The notes under the pieces were generated by a model that did no database searches, had not been told where the DNA came from, and worked only from the letters and a program-made list of their open reading frames with translations. Shown piece by piece: positions 19,854-29,557 of a stretch of DNA of 64,000 bases (position 1 is its first letter; the number at the start of each line of letters is the position of its first letter). A program made the translations under genes and the position numbers. Origin of the DNA: Acidobacteriota bacterium (GTDB lineage: Bacteria > Acidobacteriota > Holophagae > Holophagales > Holophagaceae); NCBI GenBank assembly GCA_016213735.1, contig JACQZU010000014.1:1-64000 (forward strand), written 5' to 3'.

Positions 19854-20356
19854 TGGGCGTGCGCCGCCGGGGGCGGGAGTACGCCCTCCAGATGCTCTAC
19901 GCCATGGACCTCACCGGGTACCAGCCCGACCAGGTCTTCGCCGGCTACTACGCCCTCCAGGACCTGAACCGGGACGCCTTCTACTACGCGAGACGCCTCG
20001 TGGACGGCGTCCACTCCCACCTGGAAGAGATCGACACCGCCCTTTCCCGGTACGCCGAACACTGGAAGATCCACCGCATGGCCGCGGTGGACAGGAACCT
20101 CCTTCGACTGGGGCTCTACGAACTCATGCACGTCCGGGAGATCCCTTTTCCCATCATCATCAACGAAGCCCTGGAGATCGGTAAGGAGTTCAGCGACCTG
20201 GAGAGCACCCATTTCCTGAACGGGATCCTGGATGCCGCCCGGAAGGAGTTCCGTCCCGACGAGAGCGGATCCAAGTCCCGTGGTTCCAAGCCTCCGTCTG
20301 AGGCGGGCTTGGACGAAAGCGAGAATCCTCCCTTTCCGGAACCTTCCGGCCCCTGA
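19853..20356 (+). CDS. nusB: transcription antitermination factor NusB
   Basis: RNA-binding component of rRNA antitermination complexes. The 167-residue protein begins RRRGREYALQMLYAMDL and has the conserved VDRNLLRLGLYEL and PIIINEALEIGKEFS segments, followed by a family-typical FLNGILDAA. A disordered Ser/Pro/Glu-rich tail of about 30 residues is extra. It overlaps ribH by one base; the ribH-nusB pair is common in bacteria. Confidence 0.96.
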   Translation: MGVRRRGREYALQMLYAMDLTGYQPDQVFAGYYALQDLNRDAFYYARRLVDGVHSHLEEIDTALSRYAEHWKIHRMAAVDRNLLRLGLYELMHVREIPFPIIINEALEIGKEFSDLESTHFLNGILDAARKEFRPDESGSKSRGSKPPSEAGLDESENPPFPEPSGP

Positions 20357-20390
20357 TCGCACCTAACCACGTTCCCCCCCTGGAGCACCC

Positions 20391-20951
20391 ATGAGCCCAT
20401 CCCGGAAGAAAGCCCCCGCGGCCAAGGCCGCGGCGCCCAAGCCCTCCCCCTTCGGGCGGACCGGGGCCCTGGCCCTGGGCCTGGAGGAACTGAAGTCTCT
20501 CATCGGTTTGGTGGCCGCCGAGAACATCCACGAGTTCGAATTCGAGACCGGGTCCGTTCGGTTCCGCATCCGCAAGGACGGGGCGGGAATCCCGGTCGTG
20601 GGGCACGCTCCGGCCTCCGCCCTCCATCCCCCCGCCCCCGCCCTGGCGCCTCCCCCGGCGCCGGCCCCGGTGTCCGCGCCCACCCCCGCTGCCATCGAGG
20701 ACGATCCCGCCATCCACTTCGTGACCAGCCCCATCGTCGGAACCTTCTACCGATCCCCCAGCCCCACCTCGCCCGCCTTCGCCGATGTGGGGGACTTCGT
20801 GAAGCCCGGGCAGACGCTCTGCATCGTCGAAGCCATGAAGCTCATGAACGAGATCGAGAGCGAGGTGGCCGGAGAGGTCGTGAAGGTCCTGGTGGAGAAC
20901 GGCCAGCCCGTGGAATACGGCGAGCGGATCTTCGCGATCCGCGTGGGCTGA
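20391..20951 (+). CDS. accB: biotin carboxyl carrier protein of acetyl-CoA carboxylase
   Basis: Carries biotin between the carboxylase and transferase subunits in the first step of fatty-acid synthesis. The 186-residue protein has a basic N-terminus, a Pro/Ala-rich mobile linker (about 75-102) and a C-terminal biotinyl domain with the target Lys150 in [13 protein letters not shown] Shine-Dalgarno precedes ATG 20391. accC follows after four bases. Confidence 0.96.
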   Translation: MSPSRKKAPAAKAAAPKPSPFGRTGALALGLEELKSLIGLVAAENIHEFEFETGSVRFRIRKDGAGIPVVGHAPASALHPPAPALAPPPAPAPVSAPTPAAIEDDPAIHFVTSPIVGTFYRSPSPTSPAFADVGDFVKPGQTLCIVEAMKLMNEIESEVAGEVVKVLVENGQPVEYGERIFAIRVG

Positions 20952-20955
20952 CCGC

Positions 20956-22383
20956 ATGGCAGCCGCCATCAAGCGCAAGGGCGCCCGCGCCGCCGCGCAC
21001 ACCGCGGAAGAGCCGCCGTTCAAGAAAATCCTGGTGGCCAATCGGGGCGAGATCGCCCTCCGGGTGATCCTGGCCTGCAAGGAACTGGGCATCCAGACGG
21101 TGGCGGTCTACTCGGAGGCGGACCGCAACGCCCTCCACGTGCGCTTCGCCGACGAGGAAGTGTGCATCGGCCCCGCCCCCTCCTCCCGGTCCTACCTGAA
21201 CATCCCCCAGGTCATCGCCGCCGCGGAAGTGACCGGGGCGGAGGCCATCCACCCTGGCTACGGGTTCCTCAGCGAGAATCCCCACTTCGTGGAAGTCTGC
21301 ACCGCCTGCGGCATCAACTTCATCGGGCCCAACGCCGAGATCATCCGCCGGATGGGCAACAAGGCGGAGGCGAAGGCCACCATGCAGGCCGCGGGCATCC
21401 CCCAGATGCCCGGCAGCGACGGCCTCGTGCACACCGTGGAGGACGCCCTCGCCACCGCCGAGAGGATCGGGTACCCCGTCATCGTGAAGGCCTCCGCTGG
21501 AGGTGGGGGCCGGGGCATGCGCATCTGCAACACCCCCGAGGAACTTCCCGACCTCTACGGCACGGCCCGCAGTGAGGCCAAGGGAGCCTTCGGGGACGAT
21601 TCGGTCTACATGGAGAAGTACCTGCTCGAGCCACGCCACATCGAGGTTCAGATCCTGGGCGACCTCTTCGGCAACGTGGTCCATCTGGGTGAGCGGGAAT
21701 GCTCCATCCAGCGCCGCCATCAGAAGCTCATCGAGGAGTCCCCGTCCGCCGCCCTCTCTCCGGACCTGCGGAAGCGCATCTGCGAAACGGCGGTGAAGGC
21801 GGCCCGGGCGGTGGGCTACTACAACGCCGGCACCATCGAGTTCCTCCTCGACAAGCGCGGGGACTTCTACTTCATGGAGATGAACACCCGGGTCCAGGTG
21901 GAGCACCCCGTCACCGAGCTGGTCACGGGAATCGACATCGTGAAGGAGCAGCTCCGGGTGGCGGCGGGACGCAGGCTCAGCTTCACCCAGGACCAGGTTA
22001 TCCAGCGGGGCCATGCCATCGAATGCCGGATCAACGCCGAGGATCCCTTCAAGTTCACCCCCAGCCCGGGCCGGATCACCGCCCTGAACTTCCCCGGAGG
22101 CCCCGGCATCCGGGTGGATTCGGCCATGCACCAGGACGCCACCATCCCGCCCCACTACGATTCGATGATCGCCAAGCTCATCGCCTTCGGGGCGGACCGC
22201 ACCGAAGCCATCGCCCGGATGCGCAGGGCCCTGGACACCCTGGTCGTCGAGGGTGTCAAGACCACGGCCCCGCTCCATCGGCGGATGCTGGACCACGCCG
22301 ACTTCATCTCCGGAGCCTTCAGCACCAAGTGGCTTGAAGGCGCGATGGAATCCCTGAAACAACCCGGGGGGACCGGGGGTTGA
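20956..22383 (+). CDS. accC: biotin carboxylase subunit of acetyl-CoA carboxylase
   Basis: ATP-grasp enzyme that carboxylates biotin on AccB. The 475-residue sequence includes [15 protein letters not shown], the Gly-rich loop [11 protein letters not shown], and the active-site stretch [14 protein letters not shown]. It carries about 22 extra N-terminal residues (Lys/Ala-rich) compared with E. coli AccC. It lies four bases after accB. The carboxyltransferase genes accA and accD are not in this window. Confidence 0.97.
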   Translation: MAAAIKRKGARAAAHTAEEPPFKKILVANRGEIALRVILACKELGIQTVAVYSEADRNALHVRFADEEVCIGPAPSSRSYLNIPQVIAAAEVTGAEAIHPGYGFLSENPHFVEVCTACGINFIGPNAEIIRRMGNKAEAKATMQAAGIPQMPGSDGLVHTVEDALATAERIGYPVIVKASAGGGGRGMRICNTPEELPDLYGTARSEAKGAFGDDSVYMEKYLLEPRHIEVQILGDLFGNVVHLGERECSIQRRHQKLIEESPSAALSPDLRKRICETAVKAARAVGYYNAGTIEFLLDKRGDFYFMEMNTRVQVEHPVTELVTGIDIVKEQLRVAAGRRLSFTQDQVIQRGHAIECRINAEDPFKFTPSPGRITALNFPGGPGIRVDSAMHQDATIPPHYDSMIAKLIAFGADRTEAIARMRRALDTLVVEGVKTTAPLHRRMLDHADFISGAFSTKWLEGAMESLKQPGGTGG

Positions 22384-22584
22384 AGGACTCCCGAGCCCGG
22401 GGGCTCGTCCACGCCGCCTGAATTCACCGCCGTGAGCCTGGCCGAAGGCGGGGTGAACTCCCCCGGGGGCCCGGCCCCCTCCGGCGCCCGCTGACGCAGG
22501 GCCCTGCGGGCCGTCCCCCCACACGTCCACCGTGTCCAGCCCACCGGCTGTACGGAATGGTCCAGGGATTTCCGGCGGGCAGGG
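22384..22584. other. intergenic region between convergent accC and barrel-protein gene
   Basis: About 200 GC-rich bases without a convincing gene. It contains a 7-bp stem CGAGCCC/GGGCTCG just after accC, a TTCACCGCC/GGCGGGGTGAA inverted pair and the palindrome GCAGGGCCCTGC. None is followed by a T run, so no intrinsic terminator can be called. Confidence 0.5.
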
Positions 22585-23166
22585 CTAGAATTTCATCCCG
22601 CGGTAGACGACGCCCAGGCTCCACCACCCGGGATTGTGCAATTTGTTGAATTCGGTCTGGGTGTAGCTGCCGAAGACCGAGAAGTCCTTCCGGAAGGCGT
22701 ATTCGAGGCCCAGGCGGGCACCGAACTTGGTGCCCTTGGGGGCGTTCAGGTTGTCCTTGGTGCCGGCGAGGTTGAGATCGCGGAATTCGTCGGTGGTCTT
22801 GTCGTCCACCGACTGCTTCCAGCGGATTCCCAGGAAGCCGCTGTAGAAGGACCAGTTGCCCCGGGGGAAAATGAGGTCCCAACCGAATTCAAGGTGCTTG
22901 GGGGCGGCCCCTTCCATTCCGGTGGTCTCCTGGGCCCGCAGGCCCAGGAGGTCCAGGTGGACCCGATGCTGGAGACCGCCCGCCATCAGGCGGCCACGGT
23001 AGGCCACCCCCAGAGACAGGCCAGCCAGGCTCCGGCCGTCCACGAGACGGCGGGTTTCCGGGCTGACGTTCAGCAGGGAGGCCTGGGCCTCCAGGAAGTG
23101 CTGGGGCTCCTGCGCCAGGGCGGGCAGGGCCAGGAGTGCCGTCGCGAGCCTCCTCCAATTCGTCAT
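22585..23166 (-). CDS. exported outer-membrane beta-barrel-like protein
   Basis: A 193-residue protein with a signal peptide (MTNWRRLATALLALPALAQ). The rest alternates polar and hydrophobic residues in strand-like blocks with aromatic girdle residues and ends YRGMKF, a C-terminal Phe typical of outer-membrane barrels. No named family was recognised. The ATG at 23166 has a GGAGA Shine-Dalgarno; the frame upstream of it overlaps the TonB-receptor gene. It is last in a three-gene operon after a TonB receptor and another barrel protein. Confidence 0.75.
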   Translation of the reverse strand: MTNWRRLATALLALPALAQEPQHFLEAQASLLNVSPETRRLVDGRSLAGLSLGVAYRGRLMAGGLQHRVHLDLLGLRAQETTGMEGAAPKHLEFGWDLIFPRGNWSFYSGFLGIRWKQSVDDKTTDEFRDLNLAGTKDNLNAPKGTKFGARLGLEYAFRKDFSVFGSYTQTEFNKLHNPGWWSLGVVYRGMKF

Positions 23167-23198
23167 GTCAGTTCTCCCTGTGAAGGAAAGCATCGGAT

Positions 23199-26100
23199 TC
23201 ACCACTTGACCCCGGTGGAAAGCCACACGGAGCGCCCGCCGGTGAAGTTGGCGTAGGAGGTGGCCCCATAGCCGGTGACGTCGCCATTGGTGAGCACCCG
23301 CCGTGCAGTGGCGGAGTAGCCCGCCAGCGGGTTGGAGGTGTAGAGGGTGGTGCCCTGGTTGGAGCTGGTGGAGTAGGAGCGGAGCTGGCAGTGGTTGAAC
23401 ACGTTGTAAACGGTGGCCTCGGTGAAGAAACGCATCTTCCGCCACACCGGGATCTCCCAGCCCAGCTTCAGGTCGAAGTTGAAGATGTCGTTGAACCGGC
23501 CCAGGCCCCGGGGGCCGTAATAGCGGTCGTAGGTGCCGAACTCGCCGTAGGTGGCGCGGTAGAGGGTGGGATTGGCGTTCCGCTCATCCGGCACCTCGAA
23601 CTTCACAGTGCGGACCAGGCTGTAGGATCCTCCGCCCCGATAATTGAAAAGCAGGGACCCGTACAAGGATGTTCCCCCCGGGGCCGTGCCGAGGTAGGAC
23701 AAGTACAGGTTGCCCCGGTGCCGGATGTCCCCGGTCATGTAGCCATAGGGAGAGTAGTAGGAGAGGTCGCGGCCGTACTTCTGGTGCACGGCGTCGAAGT
23801 TCCCGATGGGGTCCAGGAACACCGGTTCGCTGGAAGTCTCGGCCCCCTCGGTGTTGCCCTTCATGATCGCGTAGGTCCAGTTGCCGCCGAAGGACCAGTA
23901 CTTGTCCAGCTTCGCGAGGAACTGGAACTCCAGGCTCTTGTAGTCCCGCCTCATCGCATTGTCGGTGCGCCACATTTCCTTGGCCGACCAGGTGTCGGTC
24001 TGGGCGTACTTGAGGGGGATGACCACCTCTTCGCCCATTTCGAAGAAATCGTTGAAGAAGTTCCCGGCCCGCCGCTGGGCGTAGGCCAGGGAGATGAAGG
24101 ACCCTGTCTTCCAACCGCGTTTCAGTTCCAGGCCCAACTCCTCCATGTAGGGTGCCTTGCTCTTCCGGTCCCCGAAACGGTTGGCGGTGGTCTGGTTCCC
24201 GTAGTTTCCCGCGGCGCTGATGTCCCAATTGTTGATGTCCGAGATCTGGGCCAGGGTGGCGTTGTTGAGCGCGCCCACCGAGGGTTTCCAGTTGTAGATC
24301 TCCACGAAGAAGGTCCCGGCCCGGGTGAATTTGTTGGTGTAGCTGTCCACCAGCTTGCCCACATACCGGGCGGCGCTGGTGCGAAGGATCAGGCTCTGGT
24401 CGCCCCGGATGTCCCAGGTGCCCTGGAGGCGCGGGCTGATCTGGTCGGAGGACATGGTGGGGGAGGAAAGGGTGTCGTAGGCTTTCACCCCGTCCCACCG
24501 CAGGCCCGCGGAGACCTGGAAATTCTGGTTGATGGACCAGATGTCGTTGATGAAGAAGGAGCGCATGTCCGAGTACGCGGTTCCCCCGTCGGTGTCGATC
24601 AGGTAGATGCGGTTTCGGACGCCGGTGGGATCCTTGGAATTCCTCGGAGCGACCCGGAAGGTTCCGTCGGGATTGATTCCCCAGACGATGAGCTGCACCC
24701 CCGTCGCCGAGGGGGAATTCGGAGCCCGGCGCTCGTGGCGCAGGAACTCGAAACCGGCGTCCACCATGTGCACGCCCCAGGCGGTGGGCGGGCTGAACCA
24801 CTGGACGTTGGTGAGGTAGGTGTAGATGTCGCGGTTCTCCGCGCCGTTGGAGCGGTCGTACATGGCGTTGTTGAAGAGCCTCAGTCCGCCGTCGCTGTAG
24901 TAGACCCGCACCGGGCTGCCCTTGGCGGGATCCCCGCCTCGCAGGATCTGATTGTGCTTCTTGGAGGCCCGGCTTTCGATGGTCACCGATTGGCCGAGAA
25001 TGCCCCGGTAGGCCAGGGTGAGGTAGGTGTTGATGGTGGTGTAGGTCTCGAGCGTCCGGGCGTCGAAGGTGGTGCTGGGGGGCCTGTCCCGGTCGTCCTG
25101 CCGGTTGTTGTTGCCGGCCAGTTCCAGGGTGTGGAAGGGGTTGATGGCGAAGGTCAGCTTGCCTTCGTAGAACTTGGTGTCCGCCTTGGAGTAGTAGGGC
25201 GACGCCGGGGTGTAGGTCACCCCGCCCACGGTCACGGGACCCGTCGCCCCGCTGCCGAGCGCCGCACCGCCGGAGAAATCCCCCAGGGTCAGGTTGCGAA
25301 CATCGCTGAACTGGCGGGGAGTCAGGGAGGATGGATCCTGCTTGGTGGACAGGGAGAACCAGAGCCGGTCCTTGATGATCGGGCCGCCCAGGGTCACGGT
25401 CCACTTGCGGGTCAGTTCGTCCTCGGAGGTGAGGGTTCCAGCATTGGCGGGCTTCGTGTTGGGCTGGTCCCCCCGGGGGGCCTGGGCCGACCAGGAGGCG
25501 CGGGTGAAAGAGCCGCGCACCACACCGGTGAACTCGTTCCCGCCCGATTTGGTCACGGCGTTGATCACGCCGCCGGAGAAGTTCCCGTAGCGGGCGTTCA
25601 CGGGGGACTGGATCACCTGGATTTCCTGGAGGTTGTCCTCCACGTAGTATTCGGCCCCCGTGGCCTGCCCGCTGAGGTTGTCGGCGATGTCCGTCCCGTT
25701 GAGCAGGAAGCGGTTCTGGTGCGTCATGGCCCCGCGGATCTGGATGCGGTCGCCGACGCCGGTGGTGACGCCGGGGCTGAGCAGGGCGATGGAGTCCATG
25801 GATCGGCTGGCCCTGGGCAGGAGGTCCATGAGCTCCGATGGGATGTTGGTCTGGGACTTCACGTCGGTCTTGTCCACCGCGCTGGCATCGGCGACCACCT
25901 CCACCGTGGCGGCGGCCTCGGGGACGATCGCGATCACCTGGTGGAGCACCTGCCCCAGGCCCAGGGTGACGGCCACCGCGGGGGCCACATGGCCCGGCTT
26001 CAGGACCGCGATGCGGTAGGCTCCCGGCGGAAGCAGGGGAGCCCGGAAGGAACCCGAGGCGTCGGTCCGGAGGACCCGGACACCCTGGAGCTGAGGGCCG

Positions 26101-26252
26101 CTGATGCGAATCTCTGCGTCGGCAACCGGTTGTCCTCCTCGGGCCTGGACGGTGCCGGTGATGGTGCCCGTGGATTCCTGCGAGACGAGGGCCGGGGCTG
26201 CCGCGAGGGCCAGGGAGAGGAGGGTCAGGGCACGGACATTGGAAGGCGTCAT
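23199..26252 (-). CDS. TonB-dependent receptor, Oar-like, with N-terminal regulatory-like domain
   Basis: A 1017-residue outer-membrane receptor. After a signal peptide (about 1-25) comes a carboxypeptidase-regulatory-like beta-sandwich (about 28-110). A plug domain follows (about 130-240; IQIRGAMTHQNRFLLNGTD), then a large barrel ending GVKW. This architecture is typical of Acidobacteriota Oar-like proteins and of SusC-type importers. Substrate is unknown. The ATG at 26252 has GGAGA upstream. It is flanked on both sides by small barrel-like proteins and lies downstream of a DeoR regulator, which hints at a carbohydrate or sugar-phosphate signal. Confidence 0.92.
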   Translation of the reverse strand: MTPSNVRALTLLSLALAAAPALVSQESTGTITGTVQARGGQPVADAEIRISGPQLQGVRVLRTDASGSFRAPLLPPGAYRIAVLKPGHVAPAVAVTLGLGQVLHQVIAIVPEAAATVEVVADASAVDKTDVKSQTNIPSELMDLLPRASRSMDSIALLSPGVTTGVGDRIQIRGAMTHQNRFLLNGTDIADNLSGQATGAEYYVEDNLQEIQVIQSPVNARYGNFSGGVINAVTKSGGNEFTGVVRGSFTRASWSAQAPRGDQPNTKPANAGTLTSEDELTRKWTVTLGGPIIKDRLWFSLSTKQDPSSLTPRQFSDVRNLTLGDFSGGAALGSGATGPVTVGGVTYTPASPYYSKADTKFYEGKLTFAINPFHTLELAGNNNRQDDRDRPPSTTFDARTLETYTTINTYLTLAYRGILGQSVTIESRASKKHNQILRGGDPAKGSPVRVYYSDGGLRLFNNAMYDRSNGAENRDIYTYLTNVQWFSPPTAWGVHMVDAGFEFLRHERRAPNSPSATGVQLIVWGINPDGTFRVAPRNSKDPTGVRNRIYLIDTDGGTAYSDMRSFFINDIWSINQNFQVSAGLRWDGVKAYDTLSSPTMSSDQISPRLQGTWDIRGDQSLILRTSAARYVGKLVDSYTNKFTRAGTFFVEIYNWKPSVGALNNATLAQISDINNWDISAAGNYGNQTTANRFGDRKSKAPYMEELGLELKRGWKTGSFISLAYAQRRAGNFFNDFFEMGEEVVIPLKYAQTDTWSAKEMWRTDNAMRRDYKSLEFQFLAKLDKYWSFGGNWTYAIMKGNTEGAETSSEPVFLDPIGNFDAVHQKYGRDLSYYSPYGYMTGDIRHRGNLYLSYLGTAPGGTSLYGSLLFNYRGGGSYSLVRTVKFEVPDERNANPTLYRATYGEFGTYDRYYGPRGLGRFNDIFNFDLKLGWEIPVWRKMRFFTEATVYNVFNHCQLRSYSTSSNQGTTLYTSNPLAGYSATARRVLTNGDVTGYGATSYANFTGGRSVWLSTGVKW

Positions 26253-26279
26253 GGGGATCTCCGTGATCTGCAGGCCTGG

Positions 26280-26963
26280 TTAGAAACGGAAGCCGAAGGC
26301 CAATTCGGAAGCCAGGCCGCTCTTCTTTCCGAGGGCGGGGCTTTCGACGGTGGCCATCCACAGGTTGAGCTCGAGGACGAACTCCCTGAATTCATAGCCC
26401 ACCCCGGCAACCGGTCCGAGGGACAGGGTCGTCTTCTCGCGGGTCTCGGCGATGGCATTCACGGCCAGGATGTTTCCGCTCACCGTGCTGGCCCGGCCGT
26501 CGGTGACGAGCTGGGTCCCGGTGTCGGTCTCCTTGAGCTTGTTGGCGCCGAGCCGCAGGCCGGCTTGCCAGTAGACACCCTCCCAGCGGGACAGGGTGCC
26601 CCGGTAGAACCCCGTGAGCTGGAAGCCGCTGCCTTCAGGCTTCCGGACCCGGGTCTCGTAGATGGTGGGATTGACGTTGGTGGCCGCGTAGGTGAAGGGG
26701 ATGGAACTGATGTTGATGTAATCCCCGGGGAAGGCCCGCCAGCCAAGGCTCAAGGCCAGGCGCGCCTCCGGAGAGCGCCGGAAGGCGACCTCGAAATCCG
26801 CGCCCAGGGAGTACCCTGCCCGCCCGAGGGGGCTCAGGAGCCCGCCGGAGGCGGGTCCGCCGCCGAATTTCAGGGTGTAGGTCCAGGGGTCCTGGGCCAT
26901 CGCGGCCGTGCCCACGAGTGCGATCAGCGCGGCCTTTCGAAGGTTTGCACGGGATACCTGCAT
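26280..26963 (-). CDS. exported outer-membrane beta-barrel-like protein
   Basis: A 227-residue protein with a signal peptide (about 1-24, MQVSRANLRKAALIALVGTA and on). Strand-like alternation follows and it ends in ELAFGFRF, again a C-terminal aromatic as in outer-membrane barrels. The start at ATG 26963 has a GGAGG Shine-Dalgarno. It is the first gene of the operon, 27 bases before the TonB receptor. It could be a companion porin or assembly partner; no family was recognised. Confidence 0.75.
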   Translation of the reverse strand: MQVSRANLRKAALIALVGTAAMAQDPWTYTLKFGGGPASGGLLSPLGRAGYSLGADFEVAFRRSPEARLALSLGWRAFPGDYINISSIPFTYAATNVNPTIYETRVRKPEGSGFQLTGFYRGTLSRWEGVYWQAGLRLGANKLKETDTGTQLVTDGRASTVSGNILAVNAIAETREKTTLSLGPVAGVGYEFREFVLELNLWMATVESPALGKKSGLASELAFGFRF

Positions 26964-27207
26964 GGGGGTCCTCCGGGGTGAGTCCAGGTTGGGGGCGCCG
27001 AGGGGGGTGGGTGGTCGTGAATATTCGGGGGAGGGACTCGCCAATGATTCATCGGACACTAGCATAGATTCGCGATGAGTCGTGAATAATAATGCAAAAT
27101 CGCATCAATTTCGCGACGGATTTCCATCCATTCAATACAAATTTTGATCGATTTCGATGATCCCGTGCTCGTCCCGCCCGCCGGGTCGGGCCCTCCGGGA
27201 CCTTGCT
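26964..27207 (-). promoter_or_regulatory. AT-rich control region of the TonB-receptor operon
   Basis: A 244-base stretch with far lower GC than its surroundings, between the DeoR stop and the first barrel gene. It contains TTGATCGATTTCG at 27144-27156, identical to a 13-mer in the promoter of the deoR gene, and further TTTCG/ATTCG repeats near 27070-27125. It is likely the operon promoter with DeoR operator sites. Confidence 0.55.
27144..27156. promoter_or_regulatory. candidate DeoR operator, copy 1
   Basis: TTGATCGATTTCG, exactly repeated at 28000-28012. It lies 181 bases upstream of the first barrel gene. DeoR-family operators often hold TTTCG-type repeats, so a shared regulator site is plausible; this is an inference. 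Confidence 0.45.
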
Positions 27208-27969
27208 TCAGATGATGGTGATGACCATTCCGGCTTCCCGAAGTCTTTCCAGCTCTCCGGGGTTGGCAGAGGCATCGGTGATCAATTCGCCCAGGACGGT
27301 CACGGGGGCGATGCACGCAAAGGCCATCCGCCCCACCTTGGATCCGTCCGCGACCACCACCACCCGGCCGGCACGGTCGAGCATGGCCCGGTTGGTGCGC
27401 GCCTCCACCACATCGTGCGTGGTGATGCCGCCCTGGGCGCTGATGCCGTCCACGCCCACGATGGCCAGGTCCAGGTTGAGGCCCTGAAGGCTGGCCTCCG
27501 CCAGGGGGCCCACCAGCTCGTAGGATTCGCTCCGGGCCCAGCCGCCCGTGACCAGAAGTTTGAGGTTGGGCCGCAGGGCCAATTCCGAGGCGATGTTCAG
27601 GGCGTTGGTGACGATGGTGAGGCCGCTTCGTTCCATCAGGGCCCGAGCCACTTCCGTGGTGGTGGTGCCGCCGGTGAGCCCCACGGAGTTGATCCCTGCG
27701 CCCACCCGTTCCGCGGCCTCCAGGGCGATCCGCCGCTTTTCCTCCTTGTGCCTTCCCCCCCGGTAGCGGAGAGGAAGTTCGTACACCATGTTCAAGGCCA
27801 CGGCCCCCCCGTGGGTCCTCGTCAGAAGCCTTTGGTTTTCAAGAATTTGAAGATCACGACGGATGGAGGCGAGGGAAACCCCCAGGTCCCCGGACAGGTC
27901 GTTGACTCCCACCGAGCCTTTTTCGGAGAGGCGCTCCAGGATCAAGCTGAATCGTTCCTCTTGCCGCAT
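27208..27969 (-). CDS. DeoR/GlpR-family transcriptional regulator
   Basis: A 253-residue regulator. The N-terminal HTH (about 3-55) includes the hallmark SLASIRRDLQILENQRLLTRTHGGA. The C-terminal sugar-phosphate-sensing domain has GLTGGTTTTEVA and VVVVADGSKVG. Such proteins usually repress sugar or polyol genes and are released by a phosphorylated intermediate. The ATG at 27969 was chosen; GTG 27984 is possible. It lies upstream of the TonB/barrel operon on the same strand and shares a 13-bp motif with that operon's control region. Confidence 0.92.
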   Translation of the reverse strand: MRQEERFSLILERLSEKGSVGVNDLSGDLGVSLASIRRDLQILENQRLLTRTHGGAVALNMVYELPLRYRGGRHKEEKRRIALEAAERVGAGINSVGLTGGTTTTEVARALMERSGLTIVTNALNIASELALRPNLKLLVTGGWARSESYELVGPLAEASLQGLNLDLAIVGVDGISAQGGITTHDVVEARTNRAMLDRAGRVVVVADGSKVGRMAFACIAPVTVLGELITDASANPGELERLREAGMVITII

Positions 27970-27999
27970 GCGGAAGGGTACCACGGAGGTATCCGATTC

Positions 28000-28012
28000 T
28001 TGATCGATTTCG
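28000..28012. promoter_or_regulatory. candidate DeoR operator, copy 2
   Basis: TTGATCGATTTCG, identical to 27144-27156, placed 31-43 bases upstream of the deoR start in an AT-rich promoter region. This position fits autoregulation. Confidence 0.45.
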
Positions 28013-28108
28013 CTTGTTTAATCAAATATCAAAAATATTCAATTGAAAAAAATGATTGATGATTCAAGGGCCGACTTGACTCCGGGGGCTCCCAGGGCCC
28101 CTCGGAAT

Positions 28109-28714
28109 TCAGGGGGTCCCCGACGCTCCCATGCGGGTGCGAACCGCAGACCGGAACCAGCCGCTTTCAAGCCGCCGCGTGAGGTTCTTCCCCGGGCAGA
28201 CGGTTTGACGCGAATAGTCCCGGTGGCTGGCGATGCGGTCCAGGCCCACCCGATGCTGGGTCGCGAGCCGGGCAACCAGGGTCACGGTGGCCTCGAACTG
28301 GAGGGCCGAGGGCTCCTCCTCCTCGAAGTTTCCCAGGAGCACCACCAGCGCGTGGCCCGTGGGGTCGTATTCCGTGTTGGTGTCCCCGGCGAAGCGGAGT
28401 TCCCTTCCGGCGAAGACGCGTCCCTCCTGGTCCACCACGAAGTGGTAGGGGATGTCCACCCATCCCTTCTCGCGCCGTGACCAATCCTGCAGTCCCCGGA
28501 GGTAGGCCTCGGTGCTGCGGGTCGGATCCACCCGGACTCCGCCGTGGTGGAGGGTGATGCGCTCAATCTGGTGGGGCCGTCCCCGGGCGGGATCCGCCGG
28601 GGTTCCCCCCCAGGAGGCCATGGTCGCCACGCCGGAGGGCAGGGGGGCTGGGACCGGCCCCCGGGTGCAGGCCGCGGCCAGGAGGAGGGGGCCCAGGAGG
28701 CCGGCGGGTCTCAT
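28109..28714 (-). CDS. N-acetylmuramoyl-L-alanine amidase, putative lipoprotein
   Basis: A 201-residue amidase_2/PGRP-type zinc enzyme that would cut the stem peptide from peptidoglycan. The N-terminus ends in the lipobox-like LAAAC (Cys about residue 16), so it is probably lipid-anchored in the periplasm. Zinc-site motifs are visible: ITLHHGG, PYHFVV, and SHRDYS followed by TVCPGKNL. It is divergent from the 5-oxoproline operon, with a 171-base gap. It could serve wall recycling or fragment sensing. Confidence 0.87.
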   Translation of the reverse strand: MRPAGLLGPLLLAAACTRGPVPAPLPSGVATMASWGGTPADPARGRPHQIERITLHHGGVRVDPTRSTEAYLRGLQDWSRREKGWVDIPYHFVVDQEGRVFAGRELRFAGDTNTEYDPTGHALVVLLGNFEEEEPSALQFEATVTLVARLATQHRVGLDRIASHRDYSRQTVCPGKNLTRRLESGWFRSAVRTRMGASGTP

Positions 28715-28885
28715 GCGTGGTCTCCGGAATGGGCTGGCAACGCGTGCATCCGAAGCTCCTCTCCCGGCGGCGGCCCCGGTCCTCCCCGGGCTCCTCCGGC
28801 CAGCCTAGCGCGCGGACCGGGGTCGCCGTGGCCTTTGGACCACAATTCCTGTTCACCCCCGCACGGATGGAGAGATCCTTCCTTC

Positions 28886-29557
28886 ATGCCCACCCTTTAC
28901 CCCCTGGGGGACCACGCCCTCCTCGTGGACTGGGGTCAGCGCCTGGACGCGGCGGTGAACGGGGAGGTGCATCGCCTGGCCCGGGCCCTCCGGGCCCGCC
29001 GGTACCCCGGCATGGAAGACGTGGTCCCCGCCTATGCAAGCCTGGCCCTCCATTGGGATCCCGAGGCGGACCCGGACGGAGGGGACCCCATGGGAGTGTG
29101 GGAGGCTCGGATCGCCCGGCTGCTCGCCGAGGAGGGCGAAACGGCGGAAAAGGGCCACCGGACGGTGGAGATTCCCGTCCGCTACGGCGGCGGAAACGGT
29201 CCGGACCTGGGGGAGGCCGCCTCGGTTGCCGGGATGTCCGAGAAGGACTACGCGGCACGCCACGCCGCGGGCCTCTACCGGGTCTACATGCTCGGGTTCA
29301 CCCCGGGCTTCCCCTACCTGGGAGGCCTGGACCCCGCCCTGGCCGCCCCCAGGAGGGCCACCCCCCGAAGCCGTGTTCCAGCGGGCTCGGTCGGAATCGC
29401 GGGGCTCCAGACAGGCATCTATCCCAGCGAAAGCCCCGGAGGATGGCAGCTCATCGGGCGCACGGACGCCGTGCTGTTCGATCCCCTGAGCCCCGAGCCT
29501 GCGCTCCTCGGACCGGGGGACCAGGTGCGCTTTCTGATGGTGGAGGGGCCCCCATGA
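28886..29557 (+). CDS. pxpB: 5-oxoprolinase subunit B
   Basis: With PxpA and PxpC forms the ATP-dependent 5-oxoprolinase that opens 5-oxoproline to glutamate. The 223-residue protein has the KipI/allophanate-hydrolase subunit-1 core, seen in [19 protein letters not shown] and [22 protein letters not shown] 28886 starts [14 protein letters not shown]; the longer frame upstream is GC-rich shadow. Its stop overlaps the pxpC start (ATGA). Confidence 0.93.
   Translation: MPTLYPLGDHALLVDWGQRLDAAVNGEVHRLARALRARRYPGMEDVVPAYASLALHWDPEADPDGGDPMGVWEARIARLLAEEGETAEKGHRTVEIPVRYGGGNGPDLGEAASVAGMSEKDYAARHAAGLYRVYMLGFTPGFPYLGGLDPALAAPRRATPRSRVPAGSVGIAGLQTGIYPSESPGGWQLIGRTDAVLFDPLSPEPALLGPGDQVRFLMVEGPP

Noticed and set aside
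23391-26981. A 1196-codon open frame on the + strand
   Set aside because: Antisense to the TonB receptor and barrel genes, with low-complexity translation and no motif.
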